Shown here in pieces: positions 36,772-45,308 of a stretch of 64,000 nt of DNA. The stretch is from positions 62,001 to 126,000 of the forward strand of contig JADJBX010000003.1 of assembly GCA_016703545.1 (NCBI GenBank), read 5' to 3'. The notes under the pieces were generated by a model that saw only the letters and a program-made list of their open reading frames with translations, made no database searches and was not told the DNA's origin. The first letter of the stretch is position 1, and each line of letters begins with the position of its first letter. The position numbers and the translations under genes were made by a program. Origin of the DNA: Candidatus Amarobacillus elongatus. GTDB lineage: Bacteria; Chloroflexota; Dehalococcoidia; Tepidiformales; Tepidiformaceae.

Positions 36772-38862
36772 CTAGGCGGCGAACCGCGCCTGTTCGGAGA
36801 TCAGGCTCGGCATGTCGATGATCAGGCCGAGGCTGCCATCCCCGAGGATGGTCGCGCCGGTCAGCCCCTTGCGGTTCCCAATGAGGTCCCCGAGGGACTT
36901 CACCACCACGTCCTGCTCGCCCAGCAGCCGGTCGACCAGGAAACCAACCTGGCGCGTGCCGTGCCGCGCGGCGACCACGAACCGTTCGCCTTCGGGGGCC
37001 GTCGAAGCGCCGTCACCCAGCGCCTCGGCGAGGTCGATGAGCGGGAAGAGCTTGCCGCGAAGCCGCAGCGTGCGCTTGCCGTTGACGGTGTGCACATCGG
37101 CTTCGCGTTCGAGCAGCGCCTCGGTGACGGACACGAGCGGCATGGCGTAGACGGTTTGCTGCGCCATGACCATCAGCGCCTTTGTCGTCGCGAGCGTGAG
37201 CGGCAGCTGGATGATGAACTCGCTGCCCTTGCCCGGCTCGCTGCGGACGGAGACGTTGCCGTTCACCCGTTCGATGTTCGTGCGCACGATGTCCATGCCC
37301 ACGCCTCGCCCGGAAACGTCGGAAAGCGTCTTCGCCGTCGAAAGGCCCGGCAGGAAGATGAACTGCACGGCGGCGTCATCGCTCGCGGCCTCGGCCGCCT
37401 CGCGGGAGATGAGCCCCTTCTCGACCGCCTTCCGCCGGAGCGTGCTGGTGTCGATGCCCTTGCCGTCGTCCTTCACGGAAAGGTAGATGTACGTCTCCTG
37501 GTTCCAGGCGGTCACCGTGACCGTCCCGGTCTCGGGCTTGCCCTGCGCACGCCGCTCTTCGGGCGTCTCCAGGCCGTGGTCGATGGCGTTGCGAAGGATG
37601 TGGACGAGCGGGTCCGAGATCTCCTCGATCACGGAGCGGTCCAGTTCGGTTTCCTCGCCGGACATCACGAGGTCGACCTTCTTGCCACACTTCGCCGCAA
37701 CGTCGCGCACGAGCCGCGGCAGCCGCGACAGCACGGAGCGCACGGGCAGCATGCGGCTCCGCATGATCTGCTCCTGCAGTTCGTCCGTGATGCGCGTGAG
37801 GTGCGACGTCGTCTCCTCGAAGTTCTGCATCAGCTCCTGGAGGTTCGCTTCCTTCAGCACGGGGTTCGCGGCATCGCGGATCTGCTGGAGGCGCGTGCGG
37901 TCGATGACGAGTTCGCCCACGAGGTTCATGAGCCCGTCGAGCCGCTCCACGTCGATGCGGACGGACTGCGAGCCCTTCTTGCCGGGTTTGGCGTCCGGCG
38001 TGGCCGCCACCGGCGCGGCGTCGTTTTCGACCACGCTCAGGCGTGGCCGGGCGACAGCGACGGGCGCGGCCTCGATGGGGCTGGCCGCCGCAAGCTCATC
38101 GACACCAAGGTGCGAGACGGTCACCGGCCCGATATCGGACACGGCTTCGAGTGCGGCCCGGACGTGCCCTTCCTCGATCAGGCCCGCGACCACGATCGTG
38201 AGGGTGTATTCGCCGTTGCCGGATTCGATGGCGTCCCGGCCCGGTTCCGACCAGGGGATGGAGCCGATCGCCTCCAGCTCCTGCAGCACCTGGTAGCAGC
38301 GGATGCCGGGGAGTTCGCACGTTGCATCGATGCTGACGTGCACGTGGAACGCCTGCTTGCCGCCGGCGATATCGGCGAGGAGCGCCTCGGCGGCGGCGGG
38401 CGGCACGGTCGCGGGTGCGGACGGCGCCACCTTGACGGCGACCCCGTTTCCAGCCGCGTTCCCCTCGAGGATGCCCTTGAGCTTTGACTCGATCTCCCCG
38501 GGCTCGATGCCGGAGTGAACGCGGGTGTTCACCTCGGCGGCGAGAACGCGGAGCGCGTCGAGGGCGACGAGAAGGGCATCGACCACGTCCGACTCCGGCG
38601 TGAGCCGGTTCTGGCGGACGGCGTCGAGGACGCTCTCCATGGCGTGCGTGAGGCTCGCCATGCGCTTGTGCCCGATCGTCGCCGACGAGCCCTTGAGGGT
38701 GTGCGCCGCGCGGAAGATCTGCTGCACAAGTTCCGGGTCCGGCTCTCCCTCGAGCTGGACGAGCGCGGTATCGAGCAGCTCAAGCTGCTCGTCCGCCTCT
38801 TCGGTGAAGAGTTTGAGGTCGTCCTCATCGAGGTCGAACGTGAGAGGTTGTCCCTTGGCCAT
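36772..38862 (-). CDS. cheA: Chemotaxis histidine kinase CheA
   Basis: A 696-residue kinase. P1 Hpt domain with phosphorylated His54 in AAHTLKGSSATIG; a P2-like segment around residues 165-255; the dimerisation helices with GLMNLVGELVIDRTRL; the ATP-binding domain with LVHILRNAIDHGLETPEE (N box), KDDGKGID and SGRGVGMDIV; and a C-terminal CheW-like P5 domain (LLEREADVHTVNGKRTLRLR). It phosphorylates CheY and CheB in response to receptors. No methyl-accepting receptor gene is present in the window. Confidence 0.97.
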   Translation of the reverse strand: MAKGQPLTFDLDEDDLKLFTEEADEQLELLDTALVQLEGEPDPELVQQIFRAAHTLKGSSATIGHKRMASLTHAMESVLDAVRQNRLTPESDVVDALLVALDALRVLAAEVNTRVHSGIEPGEIESKLKGILEGNAAGNGVAVKVAPSAPATVPPAAAEALLADIAGGKQAFHVHVSIDATCELPGIRCYQVLQELEAIGSIPWSEPGRDAIESGNGEYTLTIVVAGLIEEGHVRAALEAVSDIGPVTVSHLGVDELAAASPIEAAPVAVARPRLSVVENDAAPVAATPDAKPGKKGSQSVRIDVERLDGLMNLVGELVIDRTRLQQIRDAANPVLKEANLQELMQNFEETTSHLTRITDELQEQIMRSRMLPVRSVLSRLPRLVRDVAAKCGKKVDLVMSGEETELDRSVIEEISDPLVHILRNAIDHGLETPEERRAQGKPETGTVTVTAWNQETYIYLSVKDDGKGIDTSTLRRKAVEKGLISREAAEAASDDAAVQFIFLPGLSTAKTLSDVSGRGVGMDIVRTNIERVNGNVSVRSEPGKGSEFIIQLPLTLATTKALMVMAQQTVYAMPLVSVTEALLEREADVHTVNGKRTLRLRGKLFPLIDLAEALGDGASTAPEGERFVVAARHGTRQVGFLVDRLLGEQDVVVKSLGDLIGNRKGLTGATILGDGSLGLIIDMPSLISEQARFAA

Positions 38863-38898
38863 CCCGCCTACTCCCTGGCTGCTGGTACGGCGCGCGAA

Positions 38899-39426
38899 CT
38901 AGGCCGCGCGGGCGATGGTTTCAGTAACGCTGGAGTCCTCGGTATCGGCCGAATCATGCGAGGGGAGCACGCCATCGAGGTCCATCAGGGACACGAGGCG
39001 GTCTTCAAGCTTCGCGATACCGCGGAGGTAGGCGTTCTGGGGAACGCTGACGATGGCGCCGGGCGCCTCGATCTGGTCGACCGGGATGCGCATAACCTCC
39101 GTGACCGCGTCGACGATCAGTCCGACCATCCCGGTGCTTCCGCCAACCACCACGACGCGCGTGTCGCTCGTGTGGGGGGCGGCTTCGACGCCACAGCGGC
39201 GCCGGAGATCAATAACGGGTACCACCCGGCCCCGGAGGTTCGTGATGCCCTCAACCCAGGGCTCGGCGCCCGGGATCGACGTCGTCGGCTGGATGCGGAC
39301 GATTTCCTGCACCGCCTGGATGTCCAGCGCGTAGTACTCCTGCCCGAGGCGGAAGACAACGACGTGCTCTTCTGCGGAGGGGGCCTGTTCGTCTTCGGGT
39401 GCGAAGGCCCCGGGCCTGCTAGCCAT
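38899..39426 (-). CDS. cheW: Chemotaxis coupling protein CheW
   Basis: A 175-residue protein. HVVVFRLGQEYYALDIQAVQEIV begins the CheW fold and GITNLRGRVVPVIDLRR is the signature that docks with receptors and CheA. An N-terminal extension (about 25 residues) is unstructured. It is the first gene of the minus-strand series, separated from divergent fliM by about 215 bases. A ribosome-binding GCAGGAG lies upstream of the ATG. Confidence 0.93.
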   Translation of the reverse strand: MASRPGAFAPEDEQAPSAEEHVVVFRLGQEYYALDIQAVQEIVRIQPTTSIPGAEPWVEGITNLRGRVVPVIDLRRRCGVEAAPHTSDTRVVVVGGSTGMVGLIVDAVTEVMRIPVDQIEAPGAIVSVPQNAYLRGIAKLEDRLVSLMDLDGVLPSHDSADTEDSSVTETIARAA

Positions 39427-39544
39427 GGGTATGCTCCTGCGGCATGGAATGAGTGGGGTATGGGGGCCCCGAGCGTGATCTCCACGCTACGAGGAGCATC
39501 GGCATACCCCCCATCGGCACACACCCTCAAATCAGGTGAACACG

Positions 39545-39599
39545 GACCCCTCTCGGGGTGAGACCTAGGGACTTTCCACCGCCCCCTCTGGGGAAGGTC
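39545..39599 (+). other. Structured leader upstream of fliM
   Basis: The cheW-fliM gap contains a 5-bp hairpin (39546-39550 with 39555-39559) and a second stem (39562-39566 with 39595-39599) enclosing a CCCC/GGGG hairpin at 39583-39593. The two small hairpins share a CCCCTCT core. No known riboswitch consensus was recognised. The rest of the gap holds the fliM ribosome-binding site AGAGAGGAGA before 39641. Confidence 0.3.
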
Positions 39600-39640
39600 A
39601 GGATGTCGAACCGATACTCAAGAGAGGAGAGTGCTCGGTA

Positions 39641-40678
39641 ATGGCCGACAATGCCGTCCTTAGCCAGCGCGAGATCGATGCGCTCATCAACGCCGAGATC
39701 GGCAACGCCGAAGCCGAAGCCGCCGCCGCCGCGCCTTCCGCCCGCAAGGAGACCGGCCGCCGCGTCAAGATCTACGACTTCCGCCACCCCGAGAAGCTTT
39801 CCAAGGAACAGCTCCGCGGCCTCCAGATCATCCAGCAGGGTGTGGCCGGGTCGCTCGCGGCCTCGTTCTCGGCGCGGCTGCGGTCCCCCGTGGAATCCCG
39901 CCTCAGCGCCCTCGAACGGGGCATCTATGAGGAATACGTCGCCCAGATCGGCACCCAGGCGATCGTCGTCATCATCGACATGAACCCGCTCACCGGGTAC
40001 GCCGTCGCCGCCTTCGGCATGGACGTCGCCTTCGCCATCATCGACCGGCTGCTCGGCGGCAAGGGCAAGCGCCACAACCGCTCCCTCGACCGCGACCTCA
40101 CCGATATCGAGACCGCGCTCATCCGCCACATCGGCATGGACATCGCGCGCTCCCTGGTCGAACCGTGGCAGCGGGTGAGCGACCTGCAGCCCGACGTGAC
40201 CGAGCTCGCCGTCGGCCCCCAGGTGATGCACGTCATCCCGCCCAACGAGTTCGTCATCACCGCCTGGTACGAAATCCGCTTCGCCGAGCAGGCGGGCGGC
40301 GTCTCGCTCTGCTTCCCGCTGACGGTCCTCGAACAGATCCTGCCGAAGCTGACGGGCCAGAGCCTATTCGAAAACAGACCCAGCCGGCCCCACGCCGAGA
40401 CAGCACGCGTCCAGCAGGACCAACTCCTCCCGATGACCGTCCCCATCCGGGCGATCCTCGGCAAGGCGGTGGTCGCCGCCACGGACATCGCGCATCTTCG
40501 CCCCGGGGACGTGATGGTCCTGGACCACACGGTCGAAGAACCACTCAGGATGCTTGTAGGGAACTGCGAACGGTATGCGGGCGCCCCCGGGACGCGGGGG
40601 AAGCGCCTTGCCCTACAGGTTTCAGGGGTTGTTGACGACGATGGTTGGGTGAAGCCCTTTGAGGAAGCCGGCCAATGA
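39641..40678 (+). CDS. fliM: Flagellar motor switch protein FliM
   Basis: A 345-residue protein. The N-terminal LSQREIDALINAEI is the CheY-P-binding segment; the middle domain is CheC-like (RRVKIYDFRHPEKLSKEQLRG is the FliM start signature, and later NEFVITAWYEIRF). The C-terminal region (about 255-340, VPIRAILGKAVV then LRPGDVMVLDHTVEEPL) is the SpoA domain that forms the C-ring. It controls motor direction when CheY-P binds. FliG and FliN genes are not in this window; the presence of FliM implies that a flagellum is encoded elsewhere. Confidence 0.93.
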   Translation: MADNAVLSQREIDALINAEIGNAEAEAAAAAPSARKETGRRVKIYDFRHPEKLSKEQLRGLQIIQQGVAGSLAASFSARLRSPVESRLSALERGIYEEYVAQIGTQAIVVIIDMNPLTGYAVAAFGMDVAFAIIDRLLGGKGKRHNRSLDRDLTDIETALIRHIGMDIARSLVEPWQRVSDLQPDVTELAVGPQVMHVIPPNEFVITAWYEIRFAEQAGGVSLCFPLTVLEQILPKLTGQSLFENRPSRPHAETARVQQDQLLPMTVPIRAILGKAVVAATDIAHLRPGDVMVLDHTVEEPLRMLVGNCERYAGAPGTRGKRLALQVSGVVDDDGWVKPFEEAGQ

Positions 40679-41025
40679 GCAGCACCGTCCCTGTCCGCGC
40701 AGTCCTGATGTCTTCCGACATCAAGAACGGAAGCCCCGGGTTTCACCGCCTGGTGTTCAAGGTCGACGGCGGCCGCAACGGCATGGCGCAGGTCACCGTG
40801 ATGATCTCCCAGGATGCCCACCGCAAGATCGCGGGCCAGATGGTCCGCGCTCGCATGCAGCCGGTGGAGAAGACGCTGCTCCTGAAGACGTGGGCACGGT
40901 GGGAAATCGCGATGCGTCTCGAAGAACAGGGCATCATCCCCCAGACCATCACCATCACCGCGAGCGATGTCGATGATTTCGGCGCGTACGCATCGGACCT
41001 CGGCCGGACGCTGCAAATCGCCTGA
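40675..41025 (+). CDS. Hypothetical protein between fliM and cheX
   Basis: A 116-residue soluble protein with no recognised motif, overlapping the fliM stop (ATGA). Visible features are a beta-rich middle (NGMAQVTVMISQDAHRKIAG) and a basic helix (MVRARMQPVEKTLLLKTWAR). The operon position between FliM and CheX suggests a role in flagellar switching or chemotaxis, but this is inference. A short hairpin and an 89-base gap follow before cheX. Confidence 0.7.
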   Translation: MSSTVPVRAVLMSSDIKNGSPGFHRLVFKVDGGRNGMAQVTVMISQDAHRKIAGQMVRARMQPVEKTLLLKTWARWEIAMRLEEQGIIPQTITITASDVDDFGAYASDLGRTLQIA

Positions 41026-41114
41026 TACCGGGGGTTCAGTCCGGGACAACCGGCCCGAACATTACAGAGTGGGCGAGGGGTTGCCCTCGTGTTTCGAAGG
41101 GAGAGATTAACTCG

Positions 41115-41639
41115 ATGCTTGCGAAAGTGACTGTCGCCGAAGCCGCCAACGCCGTAGCTGATGCCCCGGACCGGATTCGGTTGGAATTCATCGCTCCCTT
41201 CGTGGAGGCCGCCGCCCGCGTACTCACGCAGGAGTGCGGCGAGTCCGTCTCCAAAGGCCAGCTGTTCCGCGTGCGTTCGCCGCAGACCAGCAACGAAGTC
41301 TCCGCGCTGATCGCCATCACCGGCGGGCTCTCCGGCCTGGTCATCTACACGATGTCCGAGGCCACCGCCTGCGGCTTCGCCTCGCGAATGATGGGCGAAA
41401 CGGTCGAGGAGTTCGACGCGATGGCCCAGAGCGCCGTCGCCGAGCTCGCCAACATGATCACCGGCCAGGCCAGCATCGGGCTGGAGAAGAACGGCTACTC
41501 GACGGACATGTCGCCGCCGGTGCTGCTCATCGGCCACGGCGCCAGCATCGCGACCTTCAACCTGACACGGCTCGTGGTTCCGCTCGTCGTCAGCTTCGGC
41601 GAATTCGCCATCGATATCGCGGTGAAGGAATCGGCCTAA
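41115..41639 (+). CDS. cheX: CheX-like CheY-P phosphatase
   Basis: A 174-residue protein. AQSAVAELANMITGQASIG contains the E-x2-N catalytic pair of the CheX/CheC family, and the beginning (LEFIAPFVEAAARVLTQECG) matches CheX. CheX acts as a dimer to dephosphorylate CheY-P. The start ATG at 41115 has GGGAGAG upstream. It ends at a clear terminator (41666-41694). Confidence 0.88.
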   Translation: MLAKVTVAEAANAVADAPDRIRLEFIAPFVEAAARVLTQECGESVSKGQLFRVRSPQTSNEVSALIAITGGLSGLVIYTMSEATACGFASRMMGETVEEFDAMAQSAVAELANMITGQASIGLEKNGYSTDMSPPVLLIGHGASIATFNLTRLVVPLVVSFGEFAIDIAVKESA

Positions 41640-41665
41640 CCCGCGCATTTCACAGCATGGACGGG

Positions 41666-41694
41666 GAGAGAGGGCCGCGAGGCCCTCTCTCTTT
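41666..41694 (+). terminator. Intrinsic terminator after cheX
   Basis: An 11-bp perfect stem (41666-41676 with 41681-41691) with a GCGA loop, followed by TTT. It separates cheX from the convergent pncC-like gene. Confidence 0.85.
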
Positions 41695-41714
41695 GCGTGC
41701 GCGGGATCCGGGAA

Positions 41715-42221
41715 CTACCCCTCGGGAACCGGGTCGGCTTCGATCACCTCGAGCAGCAGCTCGAGGGCGCGCTCGGTGATCGCTTCCATCACCTGGACCC
41801 GCGTCCCGGGGAACACCCGCTCTTCCGAGCGCGTGCCGGCCGGGCCCGTGGCGGCGATGGAGACGGAGCCCACCGGCTTCGGCGAACGGCGGCTCCCCTG
41901 GGGCCCCGCGATGCCGCTCTCCGCCACGGCGTACGCCGCCCCGGTCATGCGCTGGACCGCCTCGGCCGTCGCCGCCACCCAGATGGGGCTGACCGCGCCG
42001 TGCTCGCGGGCCATCTCCCGGTCCATGCCCAGCGCTTCGAACTTCGTTGGGCTCGAATACGGCACGATCGCGCTTTCGAACCATCGCGACGCGCCGGCCA
42101 CGCTCAGCATCCTCGCCGAAATGAGCCCCCCGGCCGTCGTCTGGGAGACCGCGACCTTCGCGCCGCGCGCCATCAGCGCCTCGCCGATTCGGGTCGCCAG
42201 GGGATCGTCTTCGAGCAGCAT
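41715..42221 (-). CDS. pncC: Nicotinamide-nucleotide amidohydrolase, CinA C-terminal domain
   Basis: A 168-residue protein. VAVSQTTAGGLISARMLSV and VAESGIAGP are the PncC/CinA C-terminal signatures. It deamidates nicotinamide mononucleotide in NAD salvage. The first motif has SQTTAGG where SESxTGG is usual, so it is a divergent member. It stands alone as one domain without the CinA N-terminal MoCF-like part. It is next to the CoA-transferase genes. Confidence 0.85.
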   Translation of the reverse strand: MLLEDDPLATRIGEALMARGAKVAVSQTTAGGLISARMLSVAGASRWFESAIVPYSSPTKFEALGMDREMAREHGAVSPIWVAATAEAVQRMTGAAYAVAESGIAGPQGSRRSPKPVGSVSIAATGPAGTRSEERVFPGTRVQVMEAITERALELLLEVIEADPVPEG

Positions 42222-42239
42222 CCGTTTCCTCCTCGCGGT

Positions 42240-43048
42240 CTAGTACCGCCCGGGTGTCAGGTAGAAGTGGTGGGGGTCGAGGCGGCGAAGGAGGGTCAGC
42301 TCCTCCCCCGTCGGTGGCGGGACCTCCGTGATGTTCGGGGCGACACGCAGGTCCCACCCCGTTTCGAGCCGCACGATATCCGGGTCCATGTTCGGAAACA
42401 CCCGTTCGAGCACCATTTCGCAGCTGCCCGTCGCGCCGTCCGGGGTGTCGAAGGCGAAGACCCCAAAGGTGCTCACGACGGCGTTCGGACCCTGGGGCCC
42501 CAACCCCGCCCGCGCGCGCGCTCCGGGCCCATCGATGTAGCCGGGGCTCGTGTTGAAGTTCACGCGCTCGACGAATCGCCGGCGCTCCTGGGGCATGACC
42601 GTGAGTACCCGCCGCGCCATGCACGCGATCTCGGTGTTGCCGCCCGTGCCGCCAAGCCGCCGCTCAGGTTCGCGGTAGTCGCCCATGACGAGCGTGTTCA
42701 GGTTGCCGAAGCGGTCGACCTGGGCGCCGCCGAGAGCACGCCAAGGTCCACGTTGCCGCCCATGAGGAGCGTGCCGAGGGCGTCGACCATGTCGCTCACC
42801 ATCGCCGACCCGTGGTTCAGGTTGATGTCGTGGATGCCGACCGGCGCCCGCGACAGCTCCGCCGGCGGCAGCCAGTCGAAGGCGCCTACCTCCGTGCAGA
42901 TGGCGATCCCCGGCGCGTGCAGCATCTTCGCCAGCGTGGCCGTGATCATGGGCAGCCCCATGCCGGCCAACACCACCCCCGCCGCGGGAAACTCTCGCGC
43001 GGCCACAACGCACATCATCTCCGCCAGGGTGTACTCGGCGTCGCTCAT
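42240..43048 (-). CDS. CoA-transferase subunit beta, frameshifted (glutaconate CoA-transferase/IpdB-like)
   Basis: Two frames join to one class I CoA-transferase beta subunit. The first (MSDAEYTLAEMMCVVAARE, then VVLAGMGLPM) runs to about 42735; the second continues GGAQVDRFGNLNTLVMGDY, a family signature, through to PNITEVPPPTGEE. A one-base insertion at about 42731-42735 gives VLSGGAQVDRFGNLN. It is paired with the alpha subunit upstream through an ATGA overlap. Such pairs either move CoA between acids or, in IpdAB, hydrolyse a steroid ring intermediate; neither is fixed here. Confidence 0.85.
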
Positions 43049-44019
43049 TCCATGCGAAACCTGAGCGTGCTGTTGTACCCGTACCGTACGGGCGCGATGG
43101 GCGACGGCCCCGCGTTCACGGCGAGCGCATCGAGGGCAGCGTCCCCGAAGACCTCGCGGTAATGCTCGATGTACGCCGCCCGGTCGCGCACGCCGTGGAT
43201 CCACTCCGCCGCGAAGGCCTCCCACTCGCCTTGCGAACGCGTCATCCGCGACATCGTTCGCGCCTGGTAGGCGTAGTCATAGTCGTAGTACCCCACAAGG
43301 CTGCTCGGGTGGCCGCCCCACGGCATGTGCACGACCGCCGACACGCGGAATCCGGGCACGACCGTGCGGCCGGGGTCCGCGGCGATAACGTCCCGGGGAA
43401 CGATCTCCTCCGCGCTGACAATGACCTTCTTCGCCGCCCAGTACGCCCAGCGTGCATCGCCGAGGTGACCCCAGACCTGCACGTTGCCTTCCTCGTCGGC
43501 CCGTTGCGCGTGGAGCACGGCAACATCGGGCCGAAGCGCGGGGAGGAGGACCACCTTTTCGCCATCGAACGGCGACTCCATTTCGGCCCACTTACCCGCC
43601 CCGAGGAAGCCGCCGGCGTGGTCGCGGAACTCGGGGCGGAGGTAGTCGGTACCGAGGAATGAGCGCGTGGGGATGAATGGAATCCCGAGCGCGCCGGCCA
43701 TGAGCATGAGCGCGATCGCCTGGTTGCTGTAATCCTCGAAGCGGAGGCGGCCGTCCGCCATCATCTCCTGCACGATGCCGGGGCGAAGGGCGGCGGCGAC
43801 GTACCCCGCACGCACGCGGTTCGCGCAGCCGCCCATGAAGAGGAACGTGCCCTGCGGACCCACGGAGCCGCCGATCGCTTCGAGGTCGCGCTTCCCCGCG
43901 CGGACGATCGCCTGGCAGAGGCCGTACGCGGCGGACGTATAGCCGACGTACACGCTGTCGCCGTCATCGACGAAGCGCGCGACGGCCTCGTTCTCATCCA
44001 TGAGCTTGCTCGCGCCCAT
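43045..44019 (-). CDS. CoA-transferase subunit alpha (glutaconate CoA-transferase/IpdA-like)
   Basis: A 324-residue protein starting MGASKLMDENEAVARFVDDGD. FVDDGDSVYVGYTSAA is the N-terminal CoA-transferase motif; LHAQRADEEGNVQVWG and EIVPRDVIAADP are typical of GctA/IpdA alpha subunits. The C-terminus includes WIHGVRDRAAYIEHY. It makes a heterodimer with the beta subunit 42240-43048; stop and start overlap. Substrate unknown. Confidence 0.88.
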   Translation of the reverse strand: MGASKLMDENEAVARFVDDGDSVYVGYTSAAYGLCQAIVRAGKRDLEAIGGSVGPQGTFLFMGGCANRVRAGYVAAALRPGIVQEMMADGRLRFEDYSNQAIALMLMAGALGIPFIPTRSFLGTDYLRPEFRDHAGGFLGAGKWAEMESPFDGEKVVLLPALRPDVAVLHAQRADEEGNVQVWGHLGDARWAYWAAKKVIVSAEEIVPRDVIAADPGRTVVPGFRVSAVVHMPWGGHPSSLVGYYDYDYAYQARTMSRMTRSQGEWEAFAAEWIHGVRDRAAYIEHYREVFGDAALDALAVNAGPSPIAPVRYGYNSTLRFRME

Positions 44020-44094
44020 GCCCCTGCCTTTCCGGGGCGTAAGCATACCGGCGAGCAGCCTGGCGCGCGCTACACTTCGCCCCGGGAGGTGTCC

Positions 44095-44580
44095 ATGGAA
44101 CCCGGCCCTACTCCCGGCATCCGCATCGAACCCGCGACCCGGGAGCGCATTGCCGCCAGCCTCGACGCCCACTGGGGCGGGATCGTCGTGACTCCCGAGC
44201 GGGTATACCGCGCCGCCGACCTCCGCGGAGCCTTCGTCGTGAGCGAAGGACGCGAGGTTGCGCTGGTCACCTGGGCGCGCGACGGCGACATCGGCGAGGT
44301 CGTGACGCTGGACGCGTTCGACCAGGGGCGAGGCTTCGGCCGCGCCGCACTCGCCTTCGCCGAGGCCGAACTGGCGCGCGAAGGCGCCACGGAAGCCCGC
44401 CTGTTCACCACGAACGACAACGTCCGCGCCATCGGCATCTACCTGCGGGCCGGGTGGCGGGTGGTTCGCATCCACCTCGATGCCATGGACGCAGTCCGCG
44501 CCCGCAAGCCCACCGTGCCGCTTACGGGCGACCACGGCCTCGCGCTGCGCGACATGTGGGAGTTCGTGAAGCCACTGTAA
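44095..44580 (+). CDS. GNAT family N-acetyltransferase
   Basis: A 161-residue protein. VTLDAFDQGRGFGRAALAFAEAELARE is the acetyl-CoA-binding motif (Q/R-x2-G-x-G/A), followed by ARLFTTNDNVRAIGIYLRAGWRV (motif B). The acceptor is unknown. The ATG at 44095 has GGGAGGTG upstream; a TACACT at 44071-44076 may be its -10 box. Its stop abuts the stop of the convergent DUF805 gene. Confidence 0.88.
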   Translation: MEPGPTPGIRIEPATRERIAASLDAHWGGIVVTPERVYRAADLRGAFVVSEGREVALVTWARDGDIGEVVTLDAFDQGRGFGRAALAFAEAELAREGATEARLFTTNDNVRAIGIYLRAGWRVVRIHLDAMDAVRARKPTVPLTGDHGLALRDMWEFVKPL

Positions 44581-45216
44581 TCAGACGCGGAAGCCCGGCG
44601 GCGGCGGCATGCCGTGATTGTTCGGCTCGGGCTTCCCCGGCACCAGGAAGCAGAGAACCGCAAGCGCAAGCGATCCCATCGGGATGAAGACTAAGAGCAC
44701 CAACCACGCGCTCATGCCGATGTCATGAAGCCGCTTGCCGGCCGTCGCGGCATTCAGCCACGTGACGGCGGCCATTGCCGCCAGCGCCGCCGTCACCAGG
44801 ACCACCGCGATGGCCTCCGGCACCGCGGGTTCGTTCTGGTGTTCGCTGGTCTCGCCGGACGACGACAGCACAACGAAGAGCAGGCCGAAGAGGGCCGTGC
44901 CCAGGACTGGCCCCGGCAACATGAGCAGCAAGAACGCCGTCAGCCGGTTGACGCGCCCTGTTGTCGAAAAGGCCCGGTACCAGCCGTTCGCCGAGGGACT
45001 GGGAAACTCGCTCCGCTCCCGCTCCGGATGGCTCGCGGTGGCCGCCTGCTCCTCGAGTGGCGGGCTCGCAGCCTCGTCCGCGACCGCCGAGTCCGGGGGC
45101 GGGGGCGCGGCGGCCGCGACCGGGCCTTCGCTCCACGTCGTCCCGTCCCAGTAACGAACGGTGCCTTTGGGATCGCCCTCGGCGTGGTACCAGCCCGGGG
45201 GAGCCGTGTCGCTCAT
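44581..45216 (-). CDS. DUF2510/DUF805 membrane protein
   Basis: A 211-residue protein. The N-terminal PPGWYHAEGDPKGTVRYWDG is a DUF2510 motif (PGWYxDPxG...WDG). A Pro/Ala/Ser linker follows, then a DUF805-type membrane domain (AFSTTGRVNRLTAFLLLML, KRLHDIGMSAW) with about four helices. The combination is common in actinobacteria and some Chloroflexota; its function is unknown. Confidence 0.9.
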   Translation of the reverse strand: MSDTAPPGWYHAEGDPKGTVRYWDGTTWSEGPVAAAAPPPPDSAVADEAASPPLEEQAATASHPERERSEFPSPSANGWYRAFSTTGRVNRLTAFLLLMLPGPVLGTALFGLLFVVLSSSGETSEHQNEPAVPEAIAVVLVTAALAAMAAVTWLNAATAGKRLHDIGMSAWLVLLVFIPMGSLALAVLCFLVPGKPEPNNHGMPPPPGFRV

Positions 45217-45308
45217 GATGTTCCCTCTGGGGCCAGCATCATACGAAGAGGACGCATGGCGAGGGCCGATTGGTCCCCCCGCGCTGGCCCGACGTCCCTG
45301 CTTGCCCT

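Noticed and set aside
41074..41089. Hairpin between the unknown gene and cheX as a terminator
   Set aside because: The 6-bp stem is short and has only a TGTTT after it, and cheX continues on the same strand; kept only as a remark.
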